Below are positions 37,783-44,854 of a stretch of 64,000 nt of DNA, piece by piece; the stretch's first letter is position 1; every line of letters starts with the position of its first letter. The stretch is from a virus, in IMG/VR virus record IMGVR_UViG_3300046665_000305, positions 55,576 to 119,575 of that record; one strand, given 5' to 3'. The notes under the pieces were generated by a model, which did no database searches, was not told the DNA's origin, and worked only from the letters and a program-made list of their open reading frames with translations. The position numbers and the translations under genes are program-made.

Positions 37783-38046
37783 CTAGTCTCCCTCCACGAT
37801 CTTGAAATCCGGCTCTGGACCCCACTTGAGGTATCCCGGCGTGTTCAAGGATTCGAATAGCATCTTTCCATCTCTTACGTCAACCAATTTCCAGCACGCG
37901 CCGTGCTCATTGATCCTGTTCTTGCCCTTGCGTGTAATCCCCTCAAGGATGAAGTTTTTAGACATGTGAGCCTCCATCCGTTTCTCGGCTTCTACACCGA
38001 TTTGTAGTATTTTATCCCAATTTTCTTGAAGTAGTTTGATAATCAT
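37783..38046 (-). CDS. Hypothetical protein, 87 aa
   Basis: Two starts are possible. The full frame begins MIIKLLQENWDKILQIG behind AGGTG. An internal ATG at 37965 (MSKNFILEG) has a better GGAGG six bases upstream. C-terminal part beta-rich. No family recognised. Confidence 0.65.
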   Translation of the reverse strand: MIIKLLQENWDKILQIGVEAEKRMEAHMSKNFILEGITRKGKNRINEHGACWKLVDVRDGKMLFESLNTPGYLKWGPEPDFKIVEGD

Positions 38047-38103
38047 GACTACACCTATTAGAATTTCGTATTAGCAATCGGTCTCTCACCCATCCCTCAT
38101 ATC

Positions 38104-38250
38104 GTGGTAGCTAGCTCACGTATATAAGTGCAACTCTCACGTTGCGCTAAACTTTGTACTCACCGCAAGCATCATCCGATTCAGAGTCGGAGCCTACATC
38201 GCAAGATACCGGTGAATTACTTGGCCAGCGCTAGCTAAGTAATCTCGCAT
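38104..38250 (-). tRNA. tRNA-Gln(CTG)-like remnant with D-loop insertion
   Basis: Contains a canonical anticodon arm TCCGA-CTCTGAA-TCGGA (CTG) preceded by a GCC...GGC D stem whose loop is about 28 nt long. Flanking AGCTAGC and GCTAGCT plus ACCA could be the acceptor, but no TTCRA T arm lies between. Either a decayed or an insertion-bearing gene; low confidence. Confidence 0.3.
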
Positions 38251-38287
38251 ATCTCAGCCCACGTCAATTCGTGGCATGAGTAATTCT

Positions 38288-38364
38288 TGGTAGGCGCTGA
38301 GGGACTTGAACCCTCGACCCTCTGCTTAAAAGGCAGATGCTCTAACCAACTGAGCTAAGCGCCC
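38288..38364 (-). tRNA. tRNA-Lys (TTT)
   Basis: Standard 77-nt tRNA: acceptor GGGCGCT/AGCGCCT, D stem GCTC/GAGC, anticodon arm TCTGC-CTTTTAA-GCAGA, T loop TTCAAGT, ACCA encoded. Normal in every part, unlike its neighbours. Confidence 0.92.
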
Positions 38365-38780
38365 GAAGAAAAAAGGCTGGATCGAAGCAATGTTATCTCC
38401 CGTCGAAACGGCTTGTTACATTTACTTTATCCATTCCGCTCGATCAAGGCTTTGCGCCTCTGTTCCAGCGGTTCAGTACCTGTCAATTCAGGTTGAGCCA
38501 AACTATTTAGGAAGGGAACTGAGGGGAATCGAACCAAGTATCCTTATGTTTCTCTGCCAGTCGCAACCGCCTTCGAAACTACTTCTTTCCTCATTAGACC
38601 TTGAAGGAACAAGGTCATCAGCATAACCAGCATTCCCCACCTAAACAGTTTCATTCAATTATAAAAACACAGCCCATAGTCTTCTCATAAGCAAGCCAAC
38701 GGCCTGTTCTGTACCTCTTACTATTTGTAACCCTCGTGGCGCGAACGCTTCTGAGGGACGCTGTATTTTCATAACTCAAT
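38365..38780 (-). other. Hairpin-rich spacer between tRNA-Lys and tRNA-Leu
   Basis: No coding potential in 416 bases. On the minus strand: GACCTTG-TTCCTT-CAAGGTC (38600-38619), CCCTC...GAGGG (38730-38758), ACCTG-AATTGA-CAGGT, AGGC-GCAAA-GCCT and CCGT-TTCG-ACGG. A T-arm-like GGTTCGATTCC (38525-38535) has no matching acceptor. Similar in style to 5064-5218; possibly decayed or rearranged tRNA genes. Confidence 0.4.
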
Positions 38781-38867
38781 TGGTACGGGCTACCGGACTC
38801 CAACCGGTACGACACAAAGGTCAACAGATTTTAAGTCTGTCGTGGCTAGCAATTACACCAAGCCCGC
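38781..38867 (-). tRNA. tRNA-Leu (TAA)
   Basis: 87-nt class-II tRNA: acceptor GCGGGCT/AGCCCGT, D stem GTG/CAC, anticodon arm ACAGA-CTTAAAA-TCTGT, long variable arm, T stem TACCGG/CCGGTA, ACCA encoded. The T loop reads TTGGAGT rather than TTCGAGT, an unusual change at the conserved C56. Confidence 0.88.
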
Positions 38868-38882
38868 TCTTTTGATGATTCT

Positions 38883-38911
38883 AACTTAACACCAACTATC
38901 TGAAATGTCAA
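38883..38911 (-). promoter_or_regulatory. Promoter of the minus-strand tRNA operon
   Basis: On the minus strand: TTGACA, 17 bp, TAAGTT, ending about 16 bp before the first base of tRNA-Leu. Confidence 0.8.
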
Positions 38912-39090
38912 GAAGATTTTTTATTTCTTTTTGTAGAAAAAACCTCTTTCGTTTCCAGAACAAGCACTTCATCGATTTCGTATTTCTTCGCGATACCCTT
39001 TGCCTTTTCGATCATTTCTTCCAGTGTTGAATTCTCACCACCAAATTCCATGACTGTTTGATGGGCACCTGCAACGATTTTGAAAGACAT
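38908..39090 (-). CDS. Hypothetical protein, 60 aa
   Basis: MSFKIVAGAHQTVMEFGGEN, strand-helix-strand, basic tail. GAGAGGAGGGTAAA upstream. Its 3' end overlaps the tRNA promoter. Confidence 0.75.
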   Translation of the reverse strand: MSFKIVAGAHQTVMEFGGENSTLEEMIEKAKGIAKKYEIDEVLVLETKEVFSTKRNKKSS

Positions 39091-39102
39091 TTTACCCTCC
39101 TC

Positions 39103-39303
39103 TCAACCAATCATATTAACTGAGCAAACCTCGTAACCATCCTTTTCGACACGCCGTGCGGCTTGGCTACGATTTGAAGCATGAACCTCAAAGATTTTCT
39201 CTTTGAAATTCTTAGTCACTCGGCACTGCTTATCCTCGTAGACATAGACTTCGTAAGCGTGACTGCCTTTAGTGTTGGTGTAAGTAGCACGATCCGTAGC
39301 CAT
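39103..39303 (-). CDS. Hypothetical basic protein, 66 aa
   Basis: MATDRATYTNTKGSHAYEVY, beta-helix mixture. AGGAGGTTGAC upstream. Behind the promoter/hairpin at 39315. No family recognised. Confidence 0.75.
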   Translation of the reverse strand: MATDRATYTNTKGSHAYEVYVYEDKQCRVTKNFKEKIFEVHASNRSQAARRVEKDGYEVCSVNMIG

Positions 39304-39314
39304 GTCAACCTCCT

Positions 39315-39373
39315 AAAACTTAATTTCTCTGCTTCGATGATTAAGTTTTAGAAGATTTAGATTGCCTTGTCAA
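39315..39373 (-). promoter_or_regulatory. Promoter with leader inverted repeat
   Basis: Minus strand: TTGACA, 17 bp, TAAAAC. A perfect 10-bp repeat (AAAACTTAAT/ATTAAGTTTT, 15-nt loop) starts at the -10 and ends at AGGAGG, so it could be an operator or hide the ribosome site. Confidence 0.7.
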
Positions 39374-39386
39374 CAGTTATTTTTAT

Positions 39387-39587
39387 TTAATTCTTTGTTT
39401 CCTGATAGACCAGCGTCACACCATTCATATAGCACAATTGCTCAAGAGACATTGCGCCATTCTGAATTATCGTACCTTCGAAGAAATACCAAATCGAATT
39501 AGATGCCAATTCGATTTTGAAATAATCTATCTCAGATACGAAACGTGTCCCGGCTGAGCCTTCAACTTCTTTTAAGATTCGCATCAT
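39387..39587 (-). CDS. Hypothetical protein, 66 aa
   Basis: MMRILKEVEGSAGTRFVSEI, beta-rich. Coupled to the upstream gene by a 4-base overlap. Last gene before an AT-rich gap. No family recognised. Confidence 0.7.
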   Translation of the reverse strand: MMRILKEVEGSAGTRFVSEIDYFKIELASNSIWYFFEGTIIQNGAMSLEQLCYMNGVTLVYQETKN

Positions 39588-39886
39588 TCACTACCCTGTA
39601 TAAACAAAGCGATTTTGTTGTCAACAGGTTCCTTGGCGATATCGGCTTTAAATCTTTTGATCAAATCAAAATATTCCTGCTGATCATCTTCGTCCCATTT
39701 GTCAACATCAGGGCCGTATAGATCAACTACCCAATGTCGCGGAGCACTTTCATCCTCCATCAGATAAAGAACGAAATTCCTTTCCGCAATAAGCCGCGCG
39801 AATTCTAAATCATGTGCCATGACAATGATATGGCCCCAACCGACTCGGCTCAATGCTTCGCAAGTGTTCCAATGAAACAGTTTCAT
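39584..39886 (-). CDS. Hypothetical protein, 100 aa
   Basis: MKLFHWNTCEALSRVGWGHI, alpha/beta, acidic C-terminal half. Overlaps neighbours by 4 bases at each end. No family recognised. Confidence 0.7.
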   Translation of the reverse strand: MKLFHWNTCEALSRVGWGHIIVMAHDLEFARLIAERNFVLYLMEDESAPRHWVVDLYGPDVDKWDEDDQQEYFDLIKRFKADIAKEPVDNKIALFIQGSE

Positions 39887-40110
39887 ACTACGCCTCCCAA
39901 TTTCTCATTCAGCATCTTGCGAGCCTGATCTACTGCTTGCCTCTTCGTGTCCAAAGGATCGGTATAGATATCGCTGGTCCAATCGGCTTTAGCGATCCAC
40001 ATAGGCTTAGTGTCACCGTATGCAGGATTAGGTTCAACCTCATACACCGAGACCGTGAAGCCACCAGCTGAATACTCATAGCTACCGGCGCAATGCTTTT
40101 TGGCTTTCAT
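39883..40110 (-). CDS. Hypothetical protein, 75 aa
   Basis: MKAKKHCAGSYEYSAGGFTV, strands then a C-terminal helix. Overlaps neighbours by 4 bases. No family recognised. Confidence 0.7.
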   Translation of the reverse strand: MKAKKHCAGSYEYSAGGFTVSVYEVEPNPAYGDTKPMWIAKADWTSDIYTDPLDTKRQAVDQARKMLNEKLGGVV

Positions 40111-40454
40111 CCCTCGTATCCTTCTTTTCCGATCCAGCCAAAACTAGAGGCGCAGAACCGTGTGTCAAGAGCGCAATACGCGTCACTGAATTTACTGGCT
40201 TCAAGCGCCACCTTAAGAAGTGTTCCTTTGTAATCTGATGGACTGTAATGATCCAGCTCTTCCCAATTTTCCTCATTCTTTTTTCGGTAACGAAAACTGC
40301 AAAGATCATGACAACCAATCTGAAACTCATAGCGAGGAAAGCGCTTATTCCAATCTTCCACCAACTCGACCGTCTCTGTAAGTACGAGAGTGTCTAAAGC
40401 GTCTTGAGCCTTTTGAAGCGCTTCTTCCATGAATTTAGTAGAGCGTTCGAGCAT
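40107..40454 (-). CDS. Hypothetical protein, 115 aa
   Basis: MLERSTKFMEEALQKAQDAL, N-terminal helix then a beta-rich half with three Cys. First gene of the operon behind the promoter at 40484; TAAGGAGGTTTTGTC upstream. No family recognised. Confidence 0.75.
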   Translation of the reverse strand: MLERSTKFMEEALQKAQDALDTLVLTETVELVEDWNKRFPRYEFQIGCHDLCSFRYRKKNEENWEELDHYSPSDYKGTLLKVALEASKFSDAYCALDTRFCASSFGWIGKEGYEG

Positions 40455-40483
40455 GACAAAACCTCCTTACAATTATTTCCTGC

Positions 40484-40512
40484 AATCTAAGTCATTATAA
40501 TATACGTGTCAA
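40484..40512 (-). promoter_or_regulatory. Promoter of the 40454-39387 operon
   Basis: Minus strand: TTGACA, 17 bp, TAGATT. Confidence 0.7.
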
Positions 40513-40523
40513 TCACTAAATTT

Positions 40524-40538
40524 TTGCACTCAGTGCAA
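40524..40538. promoter_or_regulatory. 15-bp operator-like palindrome
   Basis: TTGCACT-C-AGTGCAA, perfect, just upstream of the -35 at 40507. The position suits an activator or repressor site. The rest of 40513-40800 is AT-rich and non-coding, and I see no further motif in it. Confidence 0.55.
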
Positions 40539-40800
40539 ACTTTCACCAATTACAAAGATACATTTAATGTGATTTTACCTGCGCGATTTTAAATTTTTTA
40601 AAAGTTAAGCTTTAATTTTTATAAACAAAATCGCATTTTTTCCTCCGATTCTTAGGCTATCTTTTAAAAATCCCTAATTTTTGAAGGTTTGAAGCGCTCG
40701 ATCCATAGCCAACCAGCTATATGTTCCATTATTTGGAATTTTTTAAAAATTAAACTTCAATTTAAATCAAAAAATAATTGAAAATTGGCGCAACGAGGGC

Positions 40801-40829
40801 TTGACAAGGCTTTTACATTTTCTTACATT
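40801..40829 (+). promoter_or_regulatory. Promoter, TACATT type
   Basis: TTGACA, 17 bp, TACATT. Divergent from the minus-strand operon. Confidence 0.75.
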
Positions 40830-40880
40830 CAAATTATAAAGTTTAAACAATTGATTTCTTACTCGAAAAGGAGAATTTGT

Positions 40881-41093
40881 ATGGCACACACAGTTCACAT
40901 CAATAATTACGTTATGCACTTGGTGAAGCATCAGCTTGCCGGTTCTGAAAAAGATAATAAGACCCTCACACTCATCTTCTCTCCATACGATAATGACTTT
41001 ATGTATCGTGTCGAGCAGACCGGCACACACGGCTCTTACACTGGCGGATTCGCCACGCTCGATGAAGCCATCCAGCAGTACAATCAACTTTAA
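40881..41093 (+). CDS. Hypothetical protein, 70 aa
   Basis: MAHTVHINNYVMHLVKHQLA, beta-rich with a C-terminal helix. AAAAGGAGAATTTGT upstream; a longer frame from 40785 would cross the promoter. No family recognised. Confidence 0.75.
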   Translation: MAHTVHINNYVMHLVKHQLAGSEKDNKTLTLIFSPYDNDFMYRVEQTGTHGSYTGGFATLDEAIQQYNQL

Positions 41094-41148
41094 AAAATGT
41101 GAGCTTCCCACTTCACATCTCTCTAATATGAATAACGAAGGAGACAAA

Positions 41149-41349
41149 ATGGATCAGACAATCAAATTCAAATGGTGGGACAATACCGTTCATACCGAAA
41201 AAGATTTCACAATGCATTCACCTGTGATCCCGCCTATTGGATCAACAGTTTCTATCCCCGATAAAGTAGGCAGAGTTACGTCTATACATTTCATCCACTC
41301 GCCTTACGATGGATGGGACGTGGTAGTGATCGAACTTCTTGCCGTTTAA
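41149..41349 (+). CDS. Hypothetical beta-protein, 66 aa
   Basis: MDQTIKFKWWDNTVHTEKDF, with PPIGSTVSIPDKVGRVTSI typical of a small barrel. Start set by GAAGGAGACAAA. Followed by a terminator. Confidence 0.75.
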   Translation: MDQTIKFKWWDNTVHTEKDFTMHSPVIPPIGSTVSIPDKVGRVTSIHFIHSPYDGWDVVVIELLAV

Positions 41350-41372
41350 GGGACCCACTAAAAATTTAACCT

Positions 41373-41397
41373 AGGCCAGCCTACCGCTGGCCTTTTT
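41373..41397 (+). terminator. Rho-independent terminator
   Basis: AGGCCAGC/GCTGGCCT, 5-nt loop, then U-run. Confidence 0.9.
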
Positions 41398-41409
41398 CAT
41401 GTCATCAAT

Positions 41410-41528
41410 CTTGTAAGAAAATATTATCTGTCCTCAGTCCTAGGACAAAGGACACCTGAATGTTTTCCTATTCACATATAGCTAATATGCTAAGTATGTT
41501 GATTTTATTGAATTTATTTTCTTACAAG
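41410..41528. repeat. 14-bp inverted repeat around non-coding DNA
   Basis: CTTGTAAGAAAATA (41410-41423) and TATTTTCTTACAAG (41515-41528) are perfect complements 91 bp apart. Inside are a GTCCTAGGAC palindrome and AT-rich DNA. No gene in this gap. Confidence 0.6.
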
Positions 41529-41567
41529 TTTCGATGTAATATTCTCGCACTTTCCTTACAATTCCCC

Positions 41568-41596
41568 TTGACAGGGGACTCCGCTCGGCTTATTGT
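41568..41596 (+). promoter_or_regulatory. Promoter with -35 in a hairpin
   Basis: TTGACA, 17 bp, TATTGT; the -35 is in the loop of CCCCT-TGAC-AGGGG. Confidence 0.65.
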
Positions 41597-41638
41597 GAAT
41601 TTATTAAAGATTATGGACTACAAAAGCAGGAGGTTCTG

Positions 41639-41827
41639 ATGAGAAAGATTGGCGATTCAGTGAGCGTTAAGAATGCTCTTACCAAGGATTTTGAGAACGG
41701 CATCGTTGTCGATCATAAGACCAGCTTCGGAGAGACTTCATATTACGTTAGGCGTGAACGTGATGGTGTCAGGGGCTGGCACCATAGCAGCGAAACACGT
41801 GATCCGATTGGGGAGGATGCAGAATGA
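41639..41827 (+). CDS. Hypothetical protein, 62 aa
   Basis: MRKIGDSVSVKNALTKDFEN, a small barrel-like start (IGDSVSV). GCAGGAGGTTCTG upstream; coupled by ATGA to the next gene. Confidence 0.75.
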   Translation: MRKIGDSVSVKNALTKDFENGIVVDHKTSFGETSYYVRRERDGVRGWHHSSETRDPIGEDAE

Positions 41828-42036
41828 AAATATTTCTCGTAACTGCTCATTATACCCGCAATGAATATTGCGACACGACAAAAAATCATGGTGTATTCTC
41901 CTCCAATGAGAAGGCCGTCAAAGCTCTAAGGAAGGTCGAGGAGCATTATAAAGAAGATCGTCACACTCGTTACGAGTCCTTTGTCTACGCAGAGATAGAT
42001 GAGCGGGAACTGGACTCATTTGTTTTCGAAGACTGA
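41824..42036 (+). CDS. Hypothetical protein, 70 aa
   Basis: MKIFLVTAHYTRNEYCDTTK, strand-helix-strand with a charged C-terminus. No family recognised. Confidence 0.7.
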   Translation: MKIFLVTAHYTRNEYCDTTKNHGVFSSNEKAVKALRKVEEHYKEDRHTRYESFVYAEIDERELDSFVFED

Positions 42037-42066
42037 AAAATAATCTACAAAACTTAAAAATACCGC

Positions 42067-42095
42067 TTGACGAAGTAAGAAAAGAATACTAGATT
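42067..42095 (+). promoter_or_regulatory. Promoter
   Basis: TTGACG, 17 bp, TAGATT. Confidence 0.65.
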
Positions 42096-42151
42096 AAGGT
42101 CATTGAAACGGACAAGAAAGTCCATCAACCAACTGAAAAGGAGATTACATC

Positions 42152-42403
42152 ATGGCTCGCAAGGAACTTCGCACCAACCCCGGCATCGTGGCTCAGCTTA
42201 AGGCCCTCCTGACCAATCAGGATGTTGTGCCTTACGCGGTTAAACAGGAACTGATCGACCTCGGCTACATCGCTGAAAAGGAACGCGTTACCACGGAAGC
42301 TATTAAGGCCGCGACTCGGGGCCGCAAGAAGATCGTCTATGGCGCAACGGCTCGCGGCAAGCAGCTGATCAACCTGAGCAAGTCTTGGAAGTCTGTTGCT
42401 TGA
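42152..42403 (+). CDS. Basic hypothetical protein, 83 aa
   Basis: MARKELRTNPGIVAQLKALL, helical and strongly basic (RGRKKIVYGATARGK), with a winged-helix-like order; DNA binding is plausible. AAAAGGAGATTACATC upstream; sits alone between a promoter and a terminator. Confidence 0.75.
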   Translation: MARKELRTNPGIVAQLKALLTNQDVVPYAVKQELIDLGYIAEKERVTTEAIKAATRGRKKIVYGATARGKQLINLSKSWKSVA

Positions 42404-42442
42404 ATCACTCAGGCGCTGCGTTAATCAATATAATAAGTCAAG

Positions 42443-42470
42443 GTCCGGTAGAGTAATCCACCGGACTTTT
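42443..42470 (+). terminator. Rho-independent terminator
   Basis: GTCCGGT/ACCGGAC, 10-nt loop, then five U. Confidence 0.9.
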
Positions 42471-42530
42471 TCTATGATTTTCACTTTACCTTACATCTAA
42501 CATATGTTAAAACGACTCATAGTGGCATTG

Positions 42531-42552
42531 TTCCTCCAATTAATTGGAAGAA
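42531..42552 (+). promoter_or_regulatory. Leader hairpin with C-A mismatch
   Basis: TTC-C-TCCAAT pairs with ATTGGA-A-GAA; same design and mismatch as at 4785 and 14719. A TTTACC, 17 bp, TAAAAC promoter may lie just upstream (42486-42514). Confidence 0.5.
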
Positions 42553-42574
42553 CAGTATTTGGGGGAGTTGACCA

Positions 42575-42787
42575 ATGTATTCAGTGAGGGACAGCGATAA
42601 TAATACTATCATCAAAACGGCAGACCTTGATCTGGCTGAGCTTGTCGTGCTGGCATGCTCGCTCGCTAGGGGTAGGTTCCATAAGGTCATGGACGAGGCA
42701 GGGACCCATGAAAAATTTCGTCAGGGTCAGGGACCCTCAGAAAATTTGGAAAGGGCCTACTTGTCACACAGAAAAATCACGATTTAG
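42575..42787 (+). CDS. Hypothetical protein, 70 aa
   Basis: MYSVRDSDNNTIIKTADLDL, helical middle with a basic end. GGGGGAGTTGACC upstream. No family recognised. Confidence 0.7.
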   Translation: MYSVRDSDNNTIIKTADLDLAELVVLACSLARGRFHKVMDEAGTHEKFRQGQGPSENLERAYLSHRKITI

Positions 42788-42815
42788 GATTTGCTAATCT
42801 ATGGGAGAACAAAAG

Positions 42816-43031
42816 ATGATTTACAACAAATATGTCGCGTTTGGCATTACTGGTGGCGCAATCAGAGTAACTAAGCCGTACCGGGAGATCAAACAGGCAA
42901 CACGAGACTTCTTCAAGGAGTATCCCGGCGCTGAACACTGCACCGTGCGTCGTGTCGCGGTTCGGCTCAGTGGCGAGACGGTAAACGATCCTGAATTCGA
43001 AGCGAGACGCGTTTCGAAAATTAACGCTTGA
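42816..43031 (+). CDS. Hypothetical protein, 71 aa
   Basis: MIYNKYVAFGITGGAIRVTK, alpha/beta, basic. ATG 42816 preferred to 42801 because GGGAG lies 8 nt upstream. Its stop overlaps a TTGACA. Confidence 0.65.
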   Translation: MIYNKYVAFGITGGAIRVTKPYREIKQATRDFFKEYPGAEHCTVRRVAVRLSGETVNDPEFEARRVSKINA

Positions 43032-43316
43032 CAGAATCATTTAGGTCAAGTACACAAGTGGCATGATTGGAACGAACCTCTAACTAATGTTTGCAGCATT
43101 AGTGATTGTAACGAGTCATAGAGGCATCGTATGAGATGATGATGGTTCAATTTCTAGGAAGCCGTGAACTGCAACAAGCGGCTTGACGGTGGCGAACCTA
43201 ACAGACTTTCAATCATAATTGGTGCGCAGGTTAAAGCCCTGCTATGTTGGATTTGTAACCTCTTTCTCTTCATACACCTAGAACGTGGCATCATTTTTAA
43301 TCTTTATCGCAGAAAC
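43032..43316 (+). ncRNA. Structured non-coding region with anticodon-like hairpin
   Basis: A TTGACA (43029) could start a transcript. Hairpins: AATCAT/ATGATT (43036-43068), CTAATG-TTTGCAG-CATTAG (43085-43103; the 7-nt loop has U33 and a TGC anticodon), AAGCCG/CGGCTT (43158-43183) and GCAGG-TTAAAGC-CCTGC (43226-43242). A TTCAATT at 43146 resembles a T loop, but acceptor strands do not match. Possibly a further rearranged tRNA. Confidence 0.4.
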
Positions 43317-43348
43317 AGCATTTGGTTTCAACCTCTTTACCAAATGCT
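43317..43348 (+). promoter_or_regulatory. Perfect 10-bp hairpin
   Basis: AGCATTTGGT/ACCAAATGCT with a 12-nt loop, a few bases before the terminator below. Confidence 0.6.
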
Positions 43349-43354
43349 GCTAAG

Positions 43355-43424
43355 AACCGGCTCATCTCTCCCATGACGCGATCCTCCTTATCGCATCACG
43401 CGGATCGAGAGAGCCGGTTTTTTC
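43355..43424 (+). terminator. Long terminator with nested hairpin
   Basis: AACCGGCTC (43355) pairs with GAGCCGGTT (43411), enclosing GCGAT/ATCGC, followed by a U-run of six. Ends the structured RNA region. Confidence 0.8.
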
Positions 43425-43573
43425 ATTCATCACAGACTCGTAATTTTTTTATCACGAGAGTCCATTTTTCCCTCATCACAATGTCCCATTTTTTCTGGCG
43501 CGAACCGGCGATTTTTGGCACGCCAGCGTTTCAATTTTATTTAAAATTATTTCAAAAATTTCTATGAATCGAG

Positions 43574-43723
43574 GGGAACAAAACCAGAACATTTGGCACG
43601 TTCTTGGTTTGTTCACGATTTGTTTCACCGTTCCCTTTTTGTTACAGTTTTGTTCCCTAAATGTTATATCTTTGTTCCCGTTTTGTTTCAGTTCATGGTT
43701 CGTTCCCTCTATGTTCCGTTCTT
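43574..43723. repeat. 11-nt periodic GTTC array (iteron-like)
   Basis: GAAC at 43576 and 43587, then GTT(C) at 43600, 43611, 43622; 43630, 43641, 43652, 43663, 43674, 43685; and 43691, 43702, 43713. Within each group the spacing is exactly 11 bases. The unit is roughly GTTCCCNNTTT. The GAAC pair and first GTTC pair form an imperfect inverted repeat. No convincing gene here. The period fits protein sites on one DNA face, as in iteron origins or regulatory arrays. Confidence 0.7.
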
Positions 43724-43871
43724 TGAAGCGGGCAGGTTCGCCGTTCCCATCCTCGGCCCCGCCCTTCGGGCTTTTGCGGCGTCTTTGAATTGTTTTTAGA
43801 ATATGATGATTCTGACATGTAGTCAATAGAAAAATAGCACGAAATAAAATTATTTTTATAAAGATTTCCGC

Positions 43872-43900
43872 TTGACTCCGTTTCCTTACATGTCATTATG
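43872..43900 (+). promoter_or_regulatory. Promoter
   Basis: TTGACT, 17 bp, ATTATG; the spacer contains TTTCCTTACAT, the same core as the palindromic promoters at 49114. Confidence 0.6.
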
Positions 43901-43927
43901 TATGCATCAACAAGAGGAGCAAACGGC

Positions 43928-44146
43928 ATGACACTTTTGGTAACTGGCTACAAGAGCAAGAAAGAGCTTAAAGAGGCGACGGGCAAGCCGCTTAAGTATC
44001 GCGAAACATCTATGTTTGGCGAAGAATTCAAAGCCAATGGCTCTTTCGTTGTGGCGCATAGACCGGCAATCAATCCGCATATCGGCGGCAGGGAATTTTT
44101 CGCAAAGGTCACGATGCGCGACGGCTTGATTGCAAAGGTCGAATAA
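43928..44146 (+). CDS. Conserved small protein, 72 aa
   Basis: MTLLVTGYKSKKELKEATGK, then YRETSMFGEEFK and AKVTMRDGLIAKV. I recall this family from alphaproteobacterial genomes and phages; function unknown. CAAGAGGAGCAAACGGC upstream. First gene of the accessory stretch. Confidence 0.8.
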   Translation: MTLLVTGYKSKKELKEATGKPLKYRETSMFGEEFKANGSFVVAHRPAINPHIGGREFFAKVTMRDGLIAKVE

Positions 44147-44148
44147 CC

Positions 44149-44706
44149 TTACCTGCCATGATTGACATGAAAGCCGTTGATAATCTCAGCGGCTTTTCTT
44201 GCTGCAATAGCCTCTTCTTTAGAAGAAAAATATCCAATAGTTTTAGATTTACCATCAATACCAATAACGGCGCGCCAAGGCTTTGAAATTAAATCTTTCC
44301 TTAATGAAACCCCCATGACTTTACTAGGATTTTCTCGTTTAATTTTTTGGTTTTTCATATTTTCACTAAACGTTACATCCCTCAAATTGTCTATATGATT
44401 GTTTAAAGGATTTCCGTCTATATGGTCAATATATTGAGGATCGTAACCATGAATCATTTTCCAGATAATTCTATGCGTTAAGTATTGCTCTTTAAATATA
44501 TGACCGTGCAAATAACCTTTCGAGCTTATAGTATCAAATGCGGGCTTTCCTGCATCTCTGCTATTGTAGCGCTTCGCGGCTAACTCTGGATTGTTTCCAG
44601 CAAAATATTTTACAGGTCTTACTTTCCAATATAAAGTAAAATCCTCTTTCAATTCTAACAAGTCGTACAAAGTTTCAATGTTTGGTAAAGGCTTAGGTAA
44701 ATTCAT
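44149..44706 (-). CDS. HNH-AP2 homing endonuclease
   Basis: 185 residues from MNLPKPLPN. An intact HNH_3 site: LTHRIIWKMIHGYDP then IDHIDGNPLNNHIDNL (His-Asn-His). The C-terminus VMGVSLRKDLISKPWRAVIG...KTIGYFSSKEEAIAARKAA is an AP2 DNA-binding domain. The start follows its own promoter. Inserted against the direction of the accessory genes, as expected for a mobile homing gene. Confidence 0.88.
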   Translation of the reverse strand: MNLPKPLPNIETLYDLLELKEDFTLYWKVRPVKYFAGNNPELAAKRYNSRDAGKPAFDTISSKGYLHGHIFKEQYLTHRIIWKMIHGYDPQYIDHIDGNPLNNHIDNLRDVTFSENMKNQKIKRENPSKVMGVSLRKDLISKPWRAVIGIDGKSKTIGYFSSKEEAIAARKAAEIINGFHVNHGR

Positions 44707-44734
44707 AACATTTCTCAAATTTGACAAAAAATAA

Positions 44735-44763
44735 AGTGTACCATACATTTTATATAAAGTCAA
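44735..44763 (-). promoter_or_regulatory. Promoter of the homing endonuclease
   Basis: Minus strand: TTGACT, 17 bp, TACACT. Its position excludes an upstream start codon at 44763 and supports ATG at 44706. Confidence 0.75.
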
Positions 44764-44787
44764 TATATAAAAAATTAAAATTCACTC

Positions 44788-44816
44788 TTGACCATACTTT
44801 TTATTACATCTAAGTT
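44788..44816 (+). promoter_or_regulatory. Promoter, TAAGTT type
   Basis: TTGACC, 17 bp, TAAGTT, the same boxes as the palindromic promoters at 49114 and 49976 but without the palindrome. Confidence 0.7.
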
Positions 44817-44854
44817 GACTGCAATGGAGCACGTTTCACATAGGAGCTAAGGCA

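Noticed and set aside
38390-38626. 78-residue plus-strand frame between tRNAs
   Set aside because: Overlaps structured non-coding DNA, no ribosome site.
43574-43723. CRISPR array
   Set aside because: The 11-nt spacing and degenerate units are far too short for CRISPR repeats; no other array seen in the window.
43322-43929. Several 70-116 residue frames in the GTTC array
   Set aside because: They arise from the periodic repeat and the terminator, lack ribosome sites and have biased composition.
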